A stretch of DNA of 64,000 bases from Thauera sedimentorum (GTDB lineage: Bacteria > Pseudomonadota > Gammaproteobacteria > Burkholderiales > Rhodocyclaceae), in the NCBI RefSeq assembly GCF_014489115.1, contig NZ_JACTAH010000001.1, positions 1,302,001 to 1,366,000 on the forward strand, read 5' to 3'. Below the pieces are notes generated by a model, which ran no database searches, was not told where the DNA came from, and worked only from the letters and a program-made list of their open reading frames with translations. This document shows positions 15,156 to 24,500 of the stretch, in pieces. Each line of letters opens with the position of its first letter. Positions within the stretch are counted from its first letter, which is position 1. A program made the translations under genes and the position numbers.

Positions 15156-17768
15156 TCACGCCGGGCTGCTGACCGCGTCCGACATTGCCACCTGGCGGTC
15201 CGGGCGGCCGATGTAGTAGCCCTGTGCGAAGTCGATTTCCAGCTCGCGCAGCATCTCCAGCACCTCGGCCGATTCCACGAACTCCGCCACCACCTTGATG
15301 TTGAGCGCCTTGGCCAGCGAGGTGATGCTCTGCACGAACACCCGGTCGCGCTCGCTGTTGAGCATGTTGGCGATGAAGTCGCCTTCGATCTTGAGGAAGT
15401 CGAAGGGGAAGCGGCGCAGGTAGTGGAAGGACGAGAAGCCCGAGCCGAAGTCGTCGATCGCCAGGCCGAAGCCTTCCGACTTGAGATCGGTGATGAAGCG
15501 TTCGAGCAGCGACAGGTTCTTCACCGTGTCGCGTTCGGTGATTTCGAAGACGATGCGCTCGGGCGCGATGCCGGATGCCTTGACCACGGTGCGCAGGGTG
15601 CGGGCGAACTCGGAGAGCACCAGGGCGCGCGGCGACAGGTTGAAGAAGATGTAGCCGTCGTAGTCGCTTTCCTTGATCTTGGCCAGCGCGGCTTCGATGA
15701 CGATGGTGTCGAGCCGGTGAATGATGCCGATCTTCTCGGCGATCTCGATGAACTGGTCCGCACGCATCAGTTCGCCGTTCACCTCCAGGCGGGAGAGGAC
15801 TTCCACCGCCGCCAGGCGATTGCCCTGCAGGCCCATGATGGGCTGGAAGAAGGGGATCACGCGGCGCTCGTTGACCGCCGCCAGCACCGCCACGCCCATC
15901 TCCGAGACATCGCGGAACACCGCCATCACGTCCTCGGTGGACGGCAGCGACACGCGCTCCTTACCCTCGGCCTTGGCGCGGTACATCATGTTGTCGGCGA
16001 ACAGGAAGAGGTCCTTGGCGTCCGACGCATGGTCCGGATACACCGCCAGGCCGATGGACACCGAACCGCGGATCTGCTCGCCGCCCGGCGTCGCCTCGAG
16101 CGACACCGACTTGGCTGCGGCGAGCACGCGCTGGGCGATCGAGTAGCCCTGCTCGACGTCGGTCTCAGGCAGCACCACGACGAACTCGTCGCCGCCGTAG
16201 CGCGCCAGGATGTCGCCGCCGCGCAGCGAGCTGTCCACTGCCTCGGCGAAGCGCTGCAGGAAGCGGTCGCCGGTGGCGTGGCCGTAGTGGTCGTTGATCA
16301 GCTTGAAGTTGTCCAGGTCGATCAGCAGCAGGGTGCACTTGGCGTTGTGGCGCTGGCTGCGGCCGATCTCGTAGCCCAGCAGCTCCCAGAACACCCGCTG
16401 GTTGTAGAGATCGGTGAGCGGGTCGCGGGTGGCGTAGTACTCCAGGTCGCGGGTGTACTTGTGGATGGCCTTGATCGAGCCCACCACGTTGAGCAGGGTG
16501 GACAGGATGCTGTCGAGCACCAGGCTGTGGGTGTGGTCGGCCAGCGCGTCCGACTGCACGCCGATGCCGACGATGCTGCCGATGCGCGGGCGGTCCACGA
16601 AGAAGGACTTGATGCGCAGGACCATCGCGTCCTGTTCGGCGTGCGTCAGCGTGCGCTCCTTCTCCGGTGTGTGATGGTGGATGTTCAGCGTGGCCGGTTC
16701 GCCGAAGCGGCTGTCGGCGATCAGCGCGTCGCGGATGGACTGCTCGACCTGCTTGCGGCCGTTTTCGTCCGGGCTGAGGTACCAGAAGATCTCGATGTCG
16801 AACAGTTCGTCGTCGATCTGGAACACCGAGAACAGCACGTGAGCTTCGATCACGCTGTTGATGTCTTCCAGCAAGCGGCCGACATAAACGCGCCAGTCGC
16901 GGATCACCTCGGAGGTGATGACGAATTTCTCCAGCAGGCCGATCTCGAACAGCAGGATGTCCTTGTCCACCGCCACCGAGCGCAGCTTGGTGGCCAGCGA
17001 CATGATGGAGCCATGTACCTGGTGGAATTCGTCGAAGGTGTGGCGGTCCTCGTTCACCGCGAGGTGGCGCAGGTCGTCGAAGCTGTTGATCGACTCCAGG
17101 CTGTTCTCCACCTCGTCCACGCTGCGCTCGATGCGCAGGCTGACCCACCACACCGCGCCGAGCGCCACGATCATGCCGAGCAGCAGGCTGGGCAGGGCGC
17201 TGATGTAGAAACCGGTGCGCACGTTCCACAGCACCGCCTCGTAGGGCTGCCGTACTTCGATCGCGCCGAGCACTTCGCCCACTTCGGCGTTGTCGTGGCA
17301 GGCCAGGCAGCGCGCTTCGGCCTTGAGCGGGAAGGTGCGGCGGAACACGCCGAACTCGGCCGAATCCGCACCCTCGCCGGTAGCCAGCGTTTCGCGCGCG
17401 AGACGGCCGGGGTCGGGCTGGTGGATTTCGCCGTAGCGTTCGACAACCGCCGGCGCGCGGAAGATCATCACCTTTAGGCGGTCATTGCCGGCGTCCGTGT
17501 CGTCGCTGCCGTGGATGCCGGCCAGAAAGCGCTCGGCCTCCTCACGGGTCCAGCCGCGGCTCATGATCTCGTACATCGCCGAGAAGGTGAGCGCGGCCAC
17601 GTCGTCGGCCTGGCTGCGGGCGTGTTCACGGAAAGCTTCGTCGAACCCCTTGCTGATGGCCCACCAACTGCCTCCCAGAAAGACGATGCCGACGACTACC
17701 GAGGTAGCGAGGATGAAGCTGCGCAGTTTCATGCGAAGGTGGCCCGAGCCCAAAATGGGCATGAACAT
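15156..17768 (-). CDS. GGDEF-EAL c-di-GMP protein with periplasmic CxxCH sensor domain
   Basis: This 870-residue membrane protein should make and/or degrade cyclic di-GMP. The order is: transmembrane helix (about 17-37), periplasmic domain with the heme c-type motif CLACH at 154-158 (resembling DUF3365/Tll0287-like sensors), and a second helix (about 189-211). A cytoplasmic linker region follows (about 220-430), then GGDEF and EAL domains. The cyclase signature GGDEF is intact at 525-529. The EAL domain has EVLSR at 656-660, fitting ExLxR. The other catalytic residues seem present: N in FNLSPR, E in FEITE, DDFGSG, K in FLKIE, E in AEFVE and Q in AQGYY. Both activities are therefore possible. 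Heme binding suggests redox or gas sensing. A Met 12 codons downstream is an alternative start; neither has a good ribosome site. Confidence 0.88.
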   Translation of the reverse strand: MFMPILGSGHLRMKLRSFILATSVVVGIVFLGGSWWAISKGFDEAFREHARSQADDVAALTFSAMYEIMSRGWTREEAERFLAGIHGSDDTDAGNDRLKVMIFRAPAVVERYGEIHQPDPGRLARETLATGEGADSAEFGVFRRTFPLKAEARCLACHDNAEVGEVLGAIEVRQPYEAVLWNVRTGFYISALPSLLLGMIVALGAVWWVSLRIERSVDEVENSLESINSFDDLRHLAVNEDRHTFDEFHQVHGSIMSLATKLRSVAVDKDILLFEIGLLEKFVITSEVIRDWRVYVGRLLEDINSVIEAHVLFSVFQIDDELFDIEIFWYLSPDENGRKQVEQSIRDALIADSRFGEPATLNIHHHTPEKERTLTHAEQDAMVLRIKSFFVDRPRIGSIVGIGVQSDALADHTHSLVLDSILSTLLNVVGSIKAIHKYTRDLEYYATRDPLTDLYNQRVFWELLGYEIGRSQRHNAKCTLLLIDLDNFKLINDHYGHATGDRFLQRFAEAVDSSLRGGDILARYGGDEFVVVLPETDVEQGYSIAQRVLAAAKSVSLEATPGGEQIRGSVSIGLAVYPDHASDAKDLFLFADNMMYRAKAEGKERVSLPSTEDVMAVFRDVSEMGVAVLAAVNERRVIPFFQPIMGLQGNRLAAVEVLSRLEVNGELMRADQFIEIAEKIGIIHRLDTIVIEAALAKIKESDYDGYIFFNLSPRALVLSEFARTLRTVVKASGIAPERIVFEITERDTVKNLSLLERFITDLKSEGFGLAIDDFGSGFSSFHYLRRFPFDFLKIEGDFIANMLNSERDRVFVQSITSLAKALNIKVVAEFVESAEVLEMLRELEIDFAQGYYIGRPDRQVAMSDAVSSPA

Positions 17769-17879
17769 ACCATCTGTAGGGGTTTACCGCCACGAAGCAG
17801 ATCAAGAGTTTTCGGGCGGAATTTGACCGCCGTCACGGTCGGACGCATGACGCGGGGGTGGCGCCGCCGATCGCCGGTC

Positions 17880-17908
17880 TTGCATGGCATTTCCGATGTA
17901 TGAATAAT
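17880..17908 (+). promoter_or_regulatory. candidate promoter for the parA-like operon
   Basis: TTGCAT (17880) and AATAAT (17903) are 17 bases apart, 27 bases upstream of the parA-like ATG. The local sequence is unusually AT-rich for this genome. The -35 match is poor. Confidence 0.35.
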
Positions 17909-17934
17909 AAGGTAATACCGAATGCGGGGATCTC

Positions 17935-18603
17935 ATGAAAAAGCAGCTATCCATCGCGCTCGTATCCCAGAAAGGCGGTGCGGGCAAAACCACCATTGCC
18001 ATGCAGCTTGCCGCCGCGCTCAGCGCAGGCGGCAGGCGGGTGGCGGTGGCCGACCTCGACCCGCAGGAAAGCGCGCTGCGCTGGAATGAAGCGGCCAGCG
18101 GCGAACCGCCGTTTCCCGAGCGGGTGTTCGCGGTGGCGGGCGATGCCGCCGCCATCGCCGAAACAGTGAGACGCGGGGCGGAAGAATGCGCCCTGGTGGT
18201 GCTCGACTGCCCGCCTTCGATCGAACACCCGCACACCCTGGCCGCACTGGAGTTCGTCGACCTGGCCCTGGTGCCGGTGGTACCCGGGCCGACCGACCTG
18301 TGGTCCACCCGCGCGGTGGAGCGGCTGATCCTGCTGGTGCAGCAGCGCCGCCGGGCGCTGCGCGCGGCCTTGCTGCCCAACCGGGTGCAGCGCACCGCAC
18401 TGGCCGGTGACGTGCTCGAGGTCATGCGCGAATTCAGCCTGCCGGTCATGCCGGTGGCGCTCGCACAGCGAACCGCCTACGCGCAGAGCGCGGTGCAGGG
18501 CGGTTCGGTCTTCCAGCTCGGACGTGCGGCGCAGGCCGCACGTGAGGAAATGACGCGGCTGGCGGCCGCGGTGATCGACATGACAGGAGAGAAGAACCGA
18601 TGA
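17935..18603 (+). CDS. orphan ParA-type ATPase
   Basis: This 222-residue deviant-Walker ATPase belongs to the ParA/MinD superfamily. KGGAGKTT at 13-20 carries the signature Lys, DLDPQESALRW is the A' motif and VVLDCPPS is Walker B. It lacks the N-terminal helix-turn-helix of plasmid ParA proteins, like the small ParA/McdA/PpfA group that positions protein cargoes on the nucleoid. No parB or parS site is nearby. The stop overlaps the next ATG by four bases (ATGA), tying it to a Lys/Ala-rich DNA-binding partner. It probably positions something other than the chromosome origin; the cargo is unknown. Confidence 0.88.
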   Translation: MKKQLSIALVSQKGGAGKTTIAMQLAAALSAGGRRVAVADLDPQESALRWNEAASGEPPFPERVFAVAGDAAAIAETVRRGAEECALVVLDCPPSIEHPHTLAALEFVDLALVPVVPGPTDLWSTRAVERLILLVQQRRRALRAALLPNRVQRTALAGDVLEVMREFSLPVMPVALAQRTAYAQSAVQGGSVFQLGRAAQAAREEMTRLAAAVIDMTGEKNR

Positions 18604-19283
18604 CTACCCCGCGCAAGACCCAGTCGGCACTGCGTGCCGCCCTCAAGCAGGAAGACGCCGCGCTGGCCGAGCGCCTGCCGGCGGCACCGGCCGCCAAGCC
18701 GGCTCGCAAACCCGCAGCCAGGCCGGCTGCGGCGAAAAAGGCCGGCACGCCGGCCATCGTCACCCAGCCGGCGGAAGCGCCGGTGGCCGCCAAGCCGGCA
18801 GCGCCGAAGAAGCCGGCGTCGGCACGAGCGGCGGTGAAGACCCCTGCGAAGCCCGCTGCAGTCAAACCGGCCGCGAAGAAACCTGCCGCGGCCAAGCCTG
18901 CAGCGGCGAAAGCCGTTGCGGAAGTCCAGGCCGGCAAGCCTGCCAAGGCGGTCAAAGCGGCCAAGCCGCTCAAGGCGGCCAAGACCGATACGCCGGCAGC
19001 TGTCGCGAAGGCTCCGGCGGCCAAGGCGGCAAAGGCGCCTGCGGTCGAGGCGGTACGCAAGGAAAAGCGCGAGAAGGTGGTGCGCGACTCCTTCTCCATG
19101 CCAAAGAGCGAGCACGCGCAACTCAAGACCTTGCGTACCGCACTGGCAAGGGAAGGACGGATCTGCACCAAGTCCGAACTGCTGCGCGCCGGCCTGCAAT
19201 TGCTGGCCGAGCGACAGGCGGCCGAACTCGTGCGCCTGGTCGATGCACTGCCGGTGGTACCCAAGGGCAAGAGCAAGAAGTAA
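18600..19283 (+). CDS. histone-H1-like Lys/Ala/Pro-rich protein with C-terminal RHH-like domain
   Basis: This 227-residue basic protein has two parts. Residues about 30-150 are a low-complexity run of AAKPA, KPAAKK and similar repeats, as in bacterial histone-H1/AlgP-type proteins that bind DNA without sequence preference. Residues about 160-210 are a compact segment (RDSFSMPKSEHAQLKTL, then CTKSELLRAGLQLLAE). It resembles a ribbon-helix-helix or related dimerising fold. It is translationally coupled to the ParA-type ATPase, so it is likely its partner or stimulator, possibly an adaptor that joins cargo to the nucleoid. That role is inference. A hairpin terminator follows at 19329. Confidence 0.8.
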   Translation: MTTPRKTQSALRAALKQEDAALAERLPAAPAAKPARKPAARPAAAKKAGTPAIVTQPAEAPVAAKPAAPKKPASARAAVKTPAKPAAVKPAAKKPAAAKPAAAKAVAEVQAGKPAKAVKAAKPLKAAKTDTPAAVAKAPAAKAAKAPAVEAVRKEKREKVVRDSFSMPKSEHAQLKTLRTALAREGRICTKSELLRAGLQLLAERQAAELVRLVDALPVVPKGKSKK

Positions 19284-19328
19284 GGGACCGGCGGATTGCG
19301 CGGGCTGCACGGCCCGCCGCGAAAGAAG

Positions 19329-19351
19329 CGGGGCGGCAGTGTGCCGCCCCG
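19329..19351 (+). terminator. hairpin terminator after the parA-like operon
   Basis: CGGGGCGGCA and TGCCGCCCCG form a perfect 10-bp stem with loop GTG, followed by GTTGTCGTCT. The T-tract is weak, but the position 45 bases after the stop fits. Confidence 0.55.
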
Positions 19352-19366
19352 TTGTCGTCTACCCTG

Positions 19367-19544
19367 GCCCGCATTTCTCACACCGTCCCTACTGCGGGTG
19401 CCGATGCACTCGCCGTGGCACGCCGCACTCCCTCACGCCGCCTCGACGTAGTGTCAGCTACGCCTTCGGCGTCGATCGGTCCGTACGGCGAACCACTGCG
19501 GCGCCTCGGCCCCCTCGTGACGTGCCAGTGTGAGAAATGCGGGC
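19367..19544. mobile_element. MITE-like element with 17-bp terminal inverted repeats, overlapping pabBC 3' end
   Basis: GCCCGCATTTCTCACAC (19367-19383) is the exact reverse complement of GTGTGAGAAATGCGGGC (19528-19544). The 178-bp element carries no gene of its own and has internal palindromes. It has the size and ends of a miniature inverted-repeat element derived from an insertion sequence. No clear target duplication is visible. The minus-strand pabBC frame runs into it and stops inside at 19458, so the protein's last 29 or so residues come from the element. Confidence 0.65.
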
Positions 19545-21308
19545 TAGCCGCACCTGCAGCAGCCCGCGCAAGGCGTTGCCCAGGTAGAGGGCGGATGCCG
19601 CGCGCAGGTCGGCCAGGGTCAGCACGCGCTCGCGCGCGCGGCCTTCGTCGAGCATCTTCCGGCGCCATACGCCGTCGAGCAGTCCGCAGGTGAGCGGCGG
19701 CGTCCACAGTTGGCCGTCCAGTTCCACGAACACGCTGCTGCGCGCGCCTTCGCACAATTCGCCGCGCTCGTTGAAGTACAGCAGGTCGAAGTAGCCGGCG
19801 GCCATGGCCTGCGCCAGCTCGCGGTCGTAGAGGCTGCGGGCGGTGGTCTTGTGGCGCAGCAGCGGATCGTTGGCACGCAGCGGGCTGGTGGACAGCGTGA
19901 CGCTCACAGCGTCCGGCAAGTCGTCCAATGGCGCGGCGGTGATCGCGAATGTTCCATCCGCTTCCAGCTGCAGGCGCACGCGCTGCGGGCCGGCGAGCCC
20001 GTCTGCCTGGCGGAGCAAGGCGGCACGTGCCGCCGGCAGGTCGCAGGCAAAGCCCAGCGCGCGCGCCGAGCGCGCCAGGCGGGCGAGATGGCGTTCGAAC
20101 AGCGGATAGGGCTCAGCCTCGGCCGGATCGCAGCGCAGGGTCTCGATCAGCGCGAAACCCGGCGGCTCACGGTGCACGAAGCTGCCCTTGAGCAGGCACT
20201 CGCTCCATTCGTCGTCCGGATCGGAATCGGCCACGATGCCGCTGCCGATGCCCAGGCGGGCACCGCCGCGCCCGTCGATGGCGAGCGTACGGATCGGCAC
20301 GTTGAAGCGGAAGTCGCCGTCCGGCGCCAGCCAGCCGATCGCGCCGCAATAGACGCCGCGCGGCTGTGCTTCCAGCTCGCGGATGATCTCCATCGCACGG
20401 ATGCGCGGCGCGCCGGTGACCGAGCCGCAGGGGAAGAGGGCGCGGAAGATGTCGCACAGGCCGGCGGTGACTGGCTCGGCGCTGACCGTGGAGGTCATCT
20501 GCCAGACGCTGGGATAGGCCTCGATCTCGCACAAGGCCTCGACCCGTACGCCGCCGGGCGGGGCGAGGCGGCCGAGGTCGTTGCGGATCAGGTCCACGAT
20601 CATCACGTTCTCGGCGCGGTTCTTGGCGGACTCCGCCAGCGCCTGCGGGTCGCTGGCACGCGGCGCGGTGCCCTTCATCGGCCGGCAGACGAGGCGGCGG
20701 CCGCGGCGCTCGATGAACAGCTCCGGCGAACGCGAGAGCAGGCGGCGCTGCCCATCCTCGATATAGGCCCCGTAGCGCACCGGCTGGGCGCGGCGCAGGC
20801 GCTCGTAGAGGGCCAGCGGGGCGCCGTAGCTGCGCCCGGCGAGCGCGAAGGTGTAGTTGACCTGGTAGCAGTCGCCGGCGTGGATCAGCGCGCGGATGCG
20901 CTCGACCGCGGTGCGGTAGCGCCCGGCGTCCAGCGTCGGCGTGAGATCGACGAGGCCGGCGAGGCGCTGATGCTCGTCCAGCGGCGCGAGCGTGGCCGCG
21001 ATGTCGTCGGCGGTCTGCGCCGCGCTGCGCCGCTCGCCGCGGGCGAACACCCAGGCGGTGAGCAGCGGCCCCTCGCGCTCGGCCGGCAGCAGCGGCGCGA
21101 GGCGCGGCTCCAGCAGATAACCCAGCTCATAGGCGGCCGCCAGCGCCACCCAGTGCCCGGCGGCCTGGGCGGCCTCGATGGCGGCGAAGGTCGCATCTAT
21201 GTCTTCGGCCCGCTCGCAGCTCAGGGTCTGGCGCAGCTCACTGAGCAGCAGATCGCCGGCGGCATCCTGGTTGTCGTCGAACAGCGCGAAGGGCGGGGTG
21301 GGGAGCAT
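19458..21308 (-). CDS. pabB: fused aminodeoxychorismate synthase I / 4-amino-4-deoxychorismate lyase
   Basis: This bifunctional folate-pathway enzyme (616 residues) turns chorismate and ammonia into aminodeoxychorismate and then p-aminobenzoate. Residues about 1-365 are a chorismate-binding PabB domain. They include CRPMKGTAPR (the PabB-type Lys), NRAENVMIVDLIRNDLGR and CGSVTGAPRIRAMEII. Residues about 375-590 are a class IV aminotransferase-like PabC domain with HKTTARSLYDRE (PLP Lys) and FNERGELCEGARSSVFV. The PabC part should end near LLQVRLA. The remaining tail (ISHTGTSRGGRGAAVVRR...) is read from a MITE-like repeat and is probably not part of the fold. The glutaminase PabA is not in the window. 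Confidence 0.9.
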   Translation of the reverse strand: MLPTPPFALFDDNQDAAGDLLLSELRQTLSCERAEDIDATFAAIEAAQAAGHWVALAAAYELGYLLEPRLAPLLPAEREGPLLTAWVFARGERRSAAQTADDIAATLAPLDEHQRLAGLVDLTPTLDAGRYRTAVERIRALIHAGDCYQVNYTFALAGRSYGAPLALYERLRRAQPVRYGAYIEDGQRRLLSRSPELFIERRGRRLVCRPMKGTAPRASDPQALAESAKNRAENVMIVDLIRNDLGRLAPPGGVRVEALCEIEAYPSVWQMTSTVSAEPVTAGLCDIFRALFPCGSVTGAPRIRAMEIIRELEAQPRGVYCGAIGWLAPDGDFRFNVPIRTLAIDGRGGARLGIGSGIVADSDPDDEWSECLLKGSFVHREPPGFALIETLRCDPAEAEPYPLFERHLARLARSARALGFACDLPAARAALLRQADGLAGPQRVRLQLEADGTFAITAAPLDDLPDAVSVTLSTSPLRANDPLLRHKTTARSLYDRELAQAMAAGYFDLLYFNERGELCEGARSSVFVELDGQLWTPPLTCGLLDGVWRRKMLDEGRARERVLTLADLRAASALYLGNALRGLLQVRLARISHTGTSRGGRGAAVVRRTDRSTPKA

Positions 21309-21388
21309 GGGGCAGGGCGTGCGGGAGAGGGGGCGATGTTAGCCGAAAGGTTTCGGTGCCGTGACGATGTTGAGTGCGGCAGCCCACC

Positions 21389-21463
21389 TGTAGGAGCAGC
21401 CTTGGCCGCGATACGGCCTGTGATGGAACGACCGCAGCATCACGGCCAAGGCCGCTCCTACAG
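21389..21463. repeat. REP-type inverted repeat
   Basis: CTGTAGGAGCAGCCTTGGCC at 21389 pairs with a right arm ending GGCCAAGGCCGCTCCTACAG at 21463, with CATCAC/GTGATG extending the stem inward. It lies between the pabBC start and the dnaE2 3' end. Confidence 0.8.
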
Positions 21464-21506
21464 GGCGGCATTCCGGTGCTCTCGTACGGCAGGTATGCGT
21501 CGCGTC

Positions 21507-24500
21507 TCAATGAAAATCCCGGCTGCGCGCCTCCAGTTGGCCGAGCAGCGCGGAATGGTCCACCACCCGGCCGGCCACCAGATGCACCACCTTGCCCTGG
21601 CGGCTGATCTGGCCATAGACGCCGAGCAGGCGGGCGCCGAGCAGTTCGCGGCGCTGGGCTTCCAGCAGTTCCGGGCGGACGATGACGTTGATCAGCCCGG
21701 TCTCGTCCTCCAGGGTGACGAACAGCGTGCCCTTGGCGGTGCCCGGACGCTGGCGGCAGGTGACCACGCCGGCTGCGCGGGCGAGCTGGCGGTCCTGGCA
21801 GGCGGTGATCTGCTGTGCGCTAAGAAAGCGCATCGCGGCCAGGTGCTCGCGCAGCAGGGCCAGCGGATGCCGCCCCAGCGTGAAGCCCAGGCGGGCGTAG
21901 TCGGCGACGATCTCCTGCGCTTCGGAGGCCGCCGGCAGGGCGAGGCGCGCCTCGTTGCGCGGCGCGCCGTGCAGCACGCCGGGTAGCGACACGTCGCCGG
22001 CGGCCTGCCACAGCGCCTGGCGGCGGTGGCCGGCCAGCCCGGCCAGTGCGCCGCCGCTGGCCAGGATGCGCAGCTCGGCGGCGTCGAGCGCGGCGCGGTC
22101 GGCCAGGTCGGCGACGTCCGCAAACGGGCGCTCTTCGCGCGCGGCGACGATGCGTACGGCCGCGGCGGCATTGAAGCCCTTGACCAGATGCAGGCCCAGG
22201 CGCACTGCGGGCGGCGGTCTGGTCGCGCCGTCGGCAGTCGCGGCGGACGGCGCCAACGTGCTCTCCCAGCGGCTGTGGCAGACATCTGGCGGCAGCACCG
22301 GCACGTCGTGGCGGCGGGCGTCCTGGATGAGTTGCGACGGCGAATAGAAGCCCATCGGCTGGCTGTTGAGCAGGCCGCACAGGAAGGCTGCCGGGTGGAA
22401 GCGTTTGATCCAGGCCGAGCAATACACCAGCAGGGCGAAGCTGGCCGCGTGGGATTCAGGGAAACCGTAGCTGCCGAAGCCCTCGATCTGGCGGCACAGG
22501 CGTTCGGCGAACTCCGCCGGATAGTCGTTCTTTGCCATGCCGGCCATCAGCTTCTGGCGGTAGCGGTCGAGTTCGCCCTTGCCGCGCCAGGTGCCCATGG
22601 AGCGGCGCAGCTGGTCGGCCTCGCCGGGCGTGAAGCCGGCCGCGGCCATCGCCAGTTGCATGACCTGCTCCTGGAAGATCGGCACGCCCAGGGTGCGTTC
22701 CAGCACCGGGCGGATCTCCCCGCGCACGCCGTCCAACGGGTCTTCGCCGCGCGCGGCGCGCTCGCGGGCGCCCAGGTAGGGATGCACCATGCCGCCCTGG
22801 ATCGGCCCCGGGCGGACGATGGCCACTTCCACCACCAGGTCGTAGAAGGTGCGCGGCTTGAGCCGCGGCAGCATGGTGAGCTGGGCGCGCGACTCGACCT
22901 GGAACACGCCGATGGCGTCGGCTGCGCTGAGCATGTCGTACACCGCCGGCACCTCACGCGGGATGTCGGCCATGGTCACGGTGCGCTGCTCCCATTCGGA
23001 CAGCAGCGCGAGGCTGCGGCGCAGTGCGGAGAGCATGCCCAGGGCGAGCACGTCCACCTTGAGCAGGCCCATGGTGTCGAGGTCGTCCTTGTCCCACTGG
23101 ATCACCGTGCGCCCGTCCATCGCGGCGTTCTCCACCGGCACCAGTTCGTCCAGCCGGCCGCGCGCGATGACGAAGCCGCCGACGTGCTGCGACAGATGGC
23201 GCGGGAAGCCGAGCAGGGTGTGCACCAGGTCGGTGAGCCGGCGTGCGACCGGGCTTGCCGGGTCCAGGCCGGCTTCGCGCAGACGTTCGGGGGCGATCTG
23301 GCGGCCGTCGAACCACTGCTGGCCGCGGGTCAGGCGCTCGATGCGCGGCTCGTCCAGGCCCAGCGCGCGGCCGACGTCGCGCAGCGCGCTCCTCGGGCGG
23401 TAGCTGATCACCGTGGCGGCCAGCGCGGCGCGCTCGCGACCGTACTTGCGGTACAGGTACTGGATGACCTCCTCGCGGCGGTCGTGCTCGAAATCGACGT
23501 CGATGTCCGGCGGCTCGTTGCGCTCGCGCGAGATGAAGCGCTCGATCAGCATGATGCCCTGCTCGGGATGCACCTCGGTGATGCCCAGCGCCCAGCACAC
23601 CACCGAGTTGGCCGCCGAGCCACGCCCCTGGCACAGGATGCCGACGCTGCGGGCGAAGTGCACGATGTCGTGCACGGTGAGGAAGTAGGGCTCGTAGCGC
23701 AGTTCGGCGATCAGGGCGAGTTCGTGCTCCACCATGCCGCGCACCCGCGGCGGTGCGGGATCGTCGGCCGGGGAGGGGCGGCAGTCATGGCCCGGTGCGG
23801 CAACTTGCGGGCGGTGGCCCGCCGGTCCATAGCGCCAGGCGAGCCCGCCTTCGACCAGGCGGCGCAGCCAGGAAGCGGCCGATTCGCCCGGCGGCACCAG
23901 CTCTTCGGGATATTCGTAGCGCAGTTCGTCCAGCGAGAAAGTGCAGCGGCCCGCCACCACCAGGCTTTCGGCGAGCCACTCGGCCGGCAGGCGGCGGGCC
24001 AGTTCTGCCGGGTGGTGCAGGCGGCGTTCGGCGTTGGCGGCCAGCGCAAGGCCGGCTTCGGCCAGCGGGGTGCGCAGGCGGATCGCGGTGAGGACGTCGG
24101 CCAGCTCGCGCCGTGCGGCCTCGTGCATCAATGCGCCGGTGGCCGCCACGACCGGCAGTCCGGTGCGGCGGGCGACCGCTTGCACCGTGCCCTGCCGGGC
24201 CTGCTCGTCGGGGCCGCAGGGGCAGTCCACCGCAATCCACGCGCGGCCGGGGAAACACCGTCCCAACCAGTCGGCCTGCTCCGCCAGACGCGCTTCCAGG
24301 CTTGCACCATCGGCCGGTGCCAGCAGCAAGGCGAGGCAGCCGGGCAGGCCGTCTTCCAGGTCGGCACGGCTCAGGCGGTACTCGCCCTTGGGCGCCGCAC
24401 GCCGACCCCGGCTGATCAGGCGGGAGAGCCGGCCGTAGCCTCCGCGCTCGGCCGCCAGCAGCACCAGCCCGGTGCCGTCTTCCAGTAACACGCGGCTGCC

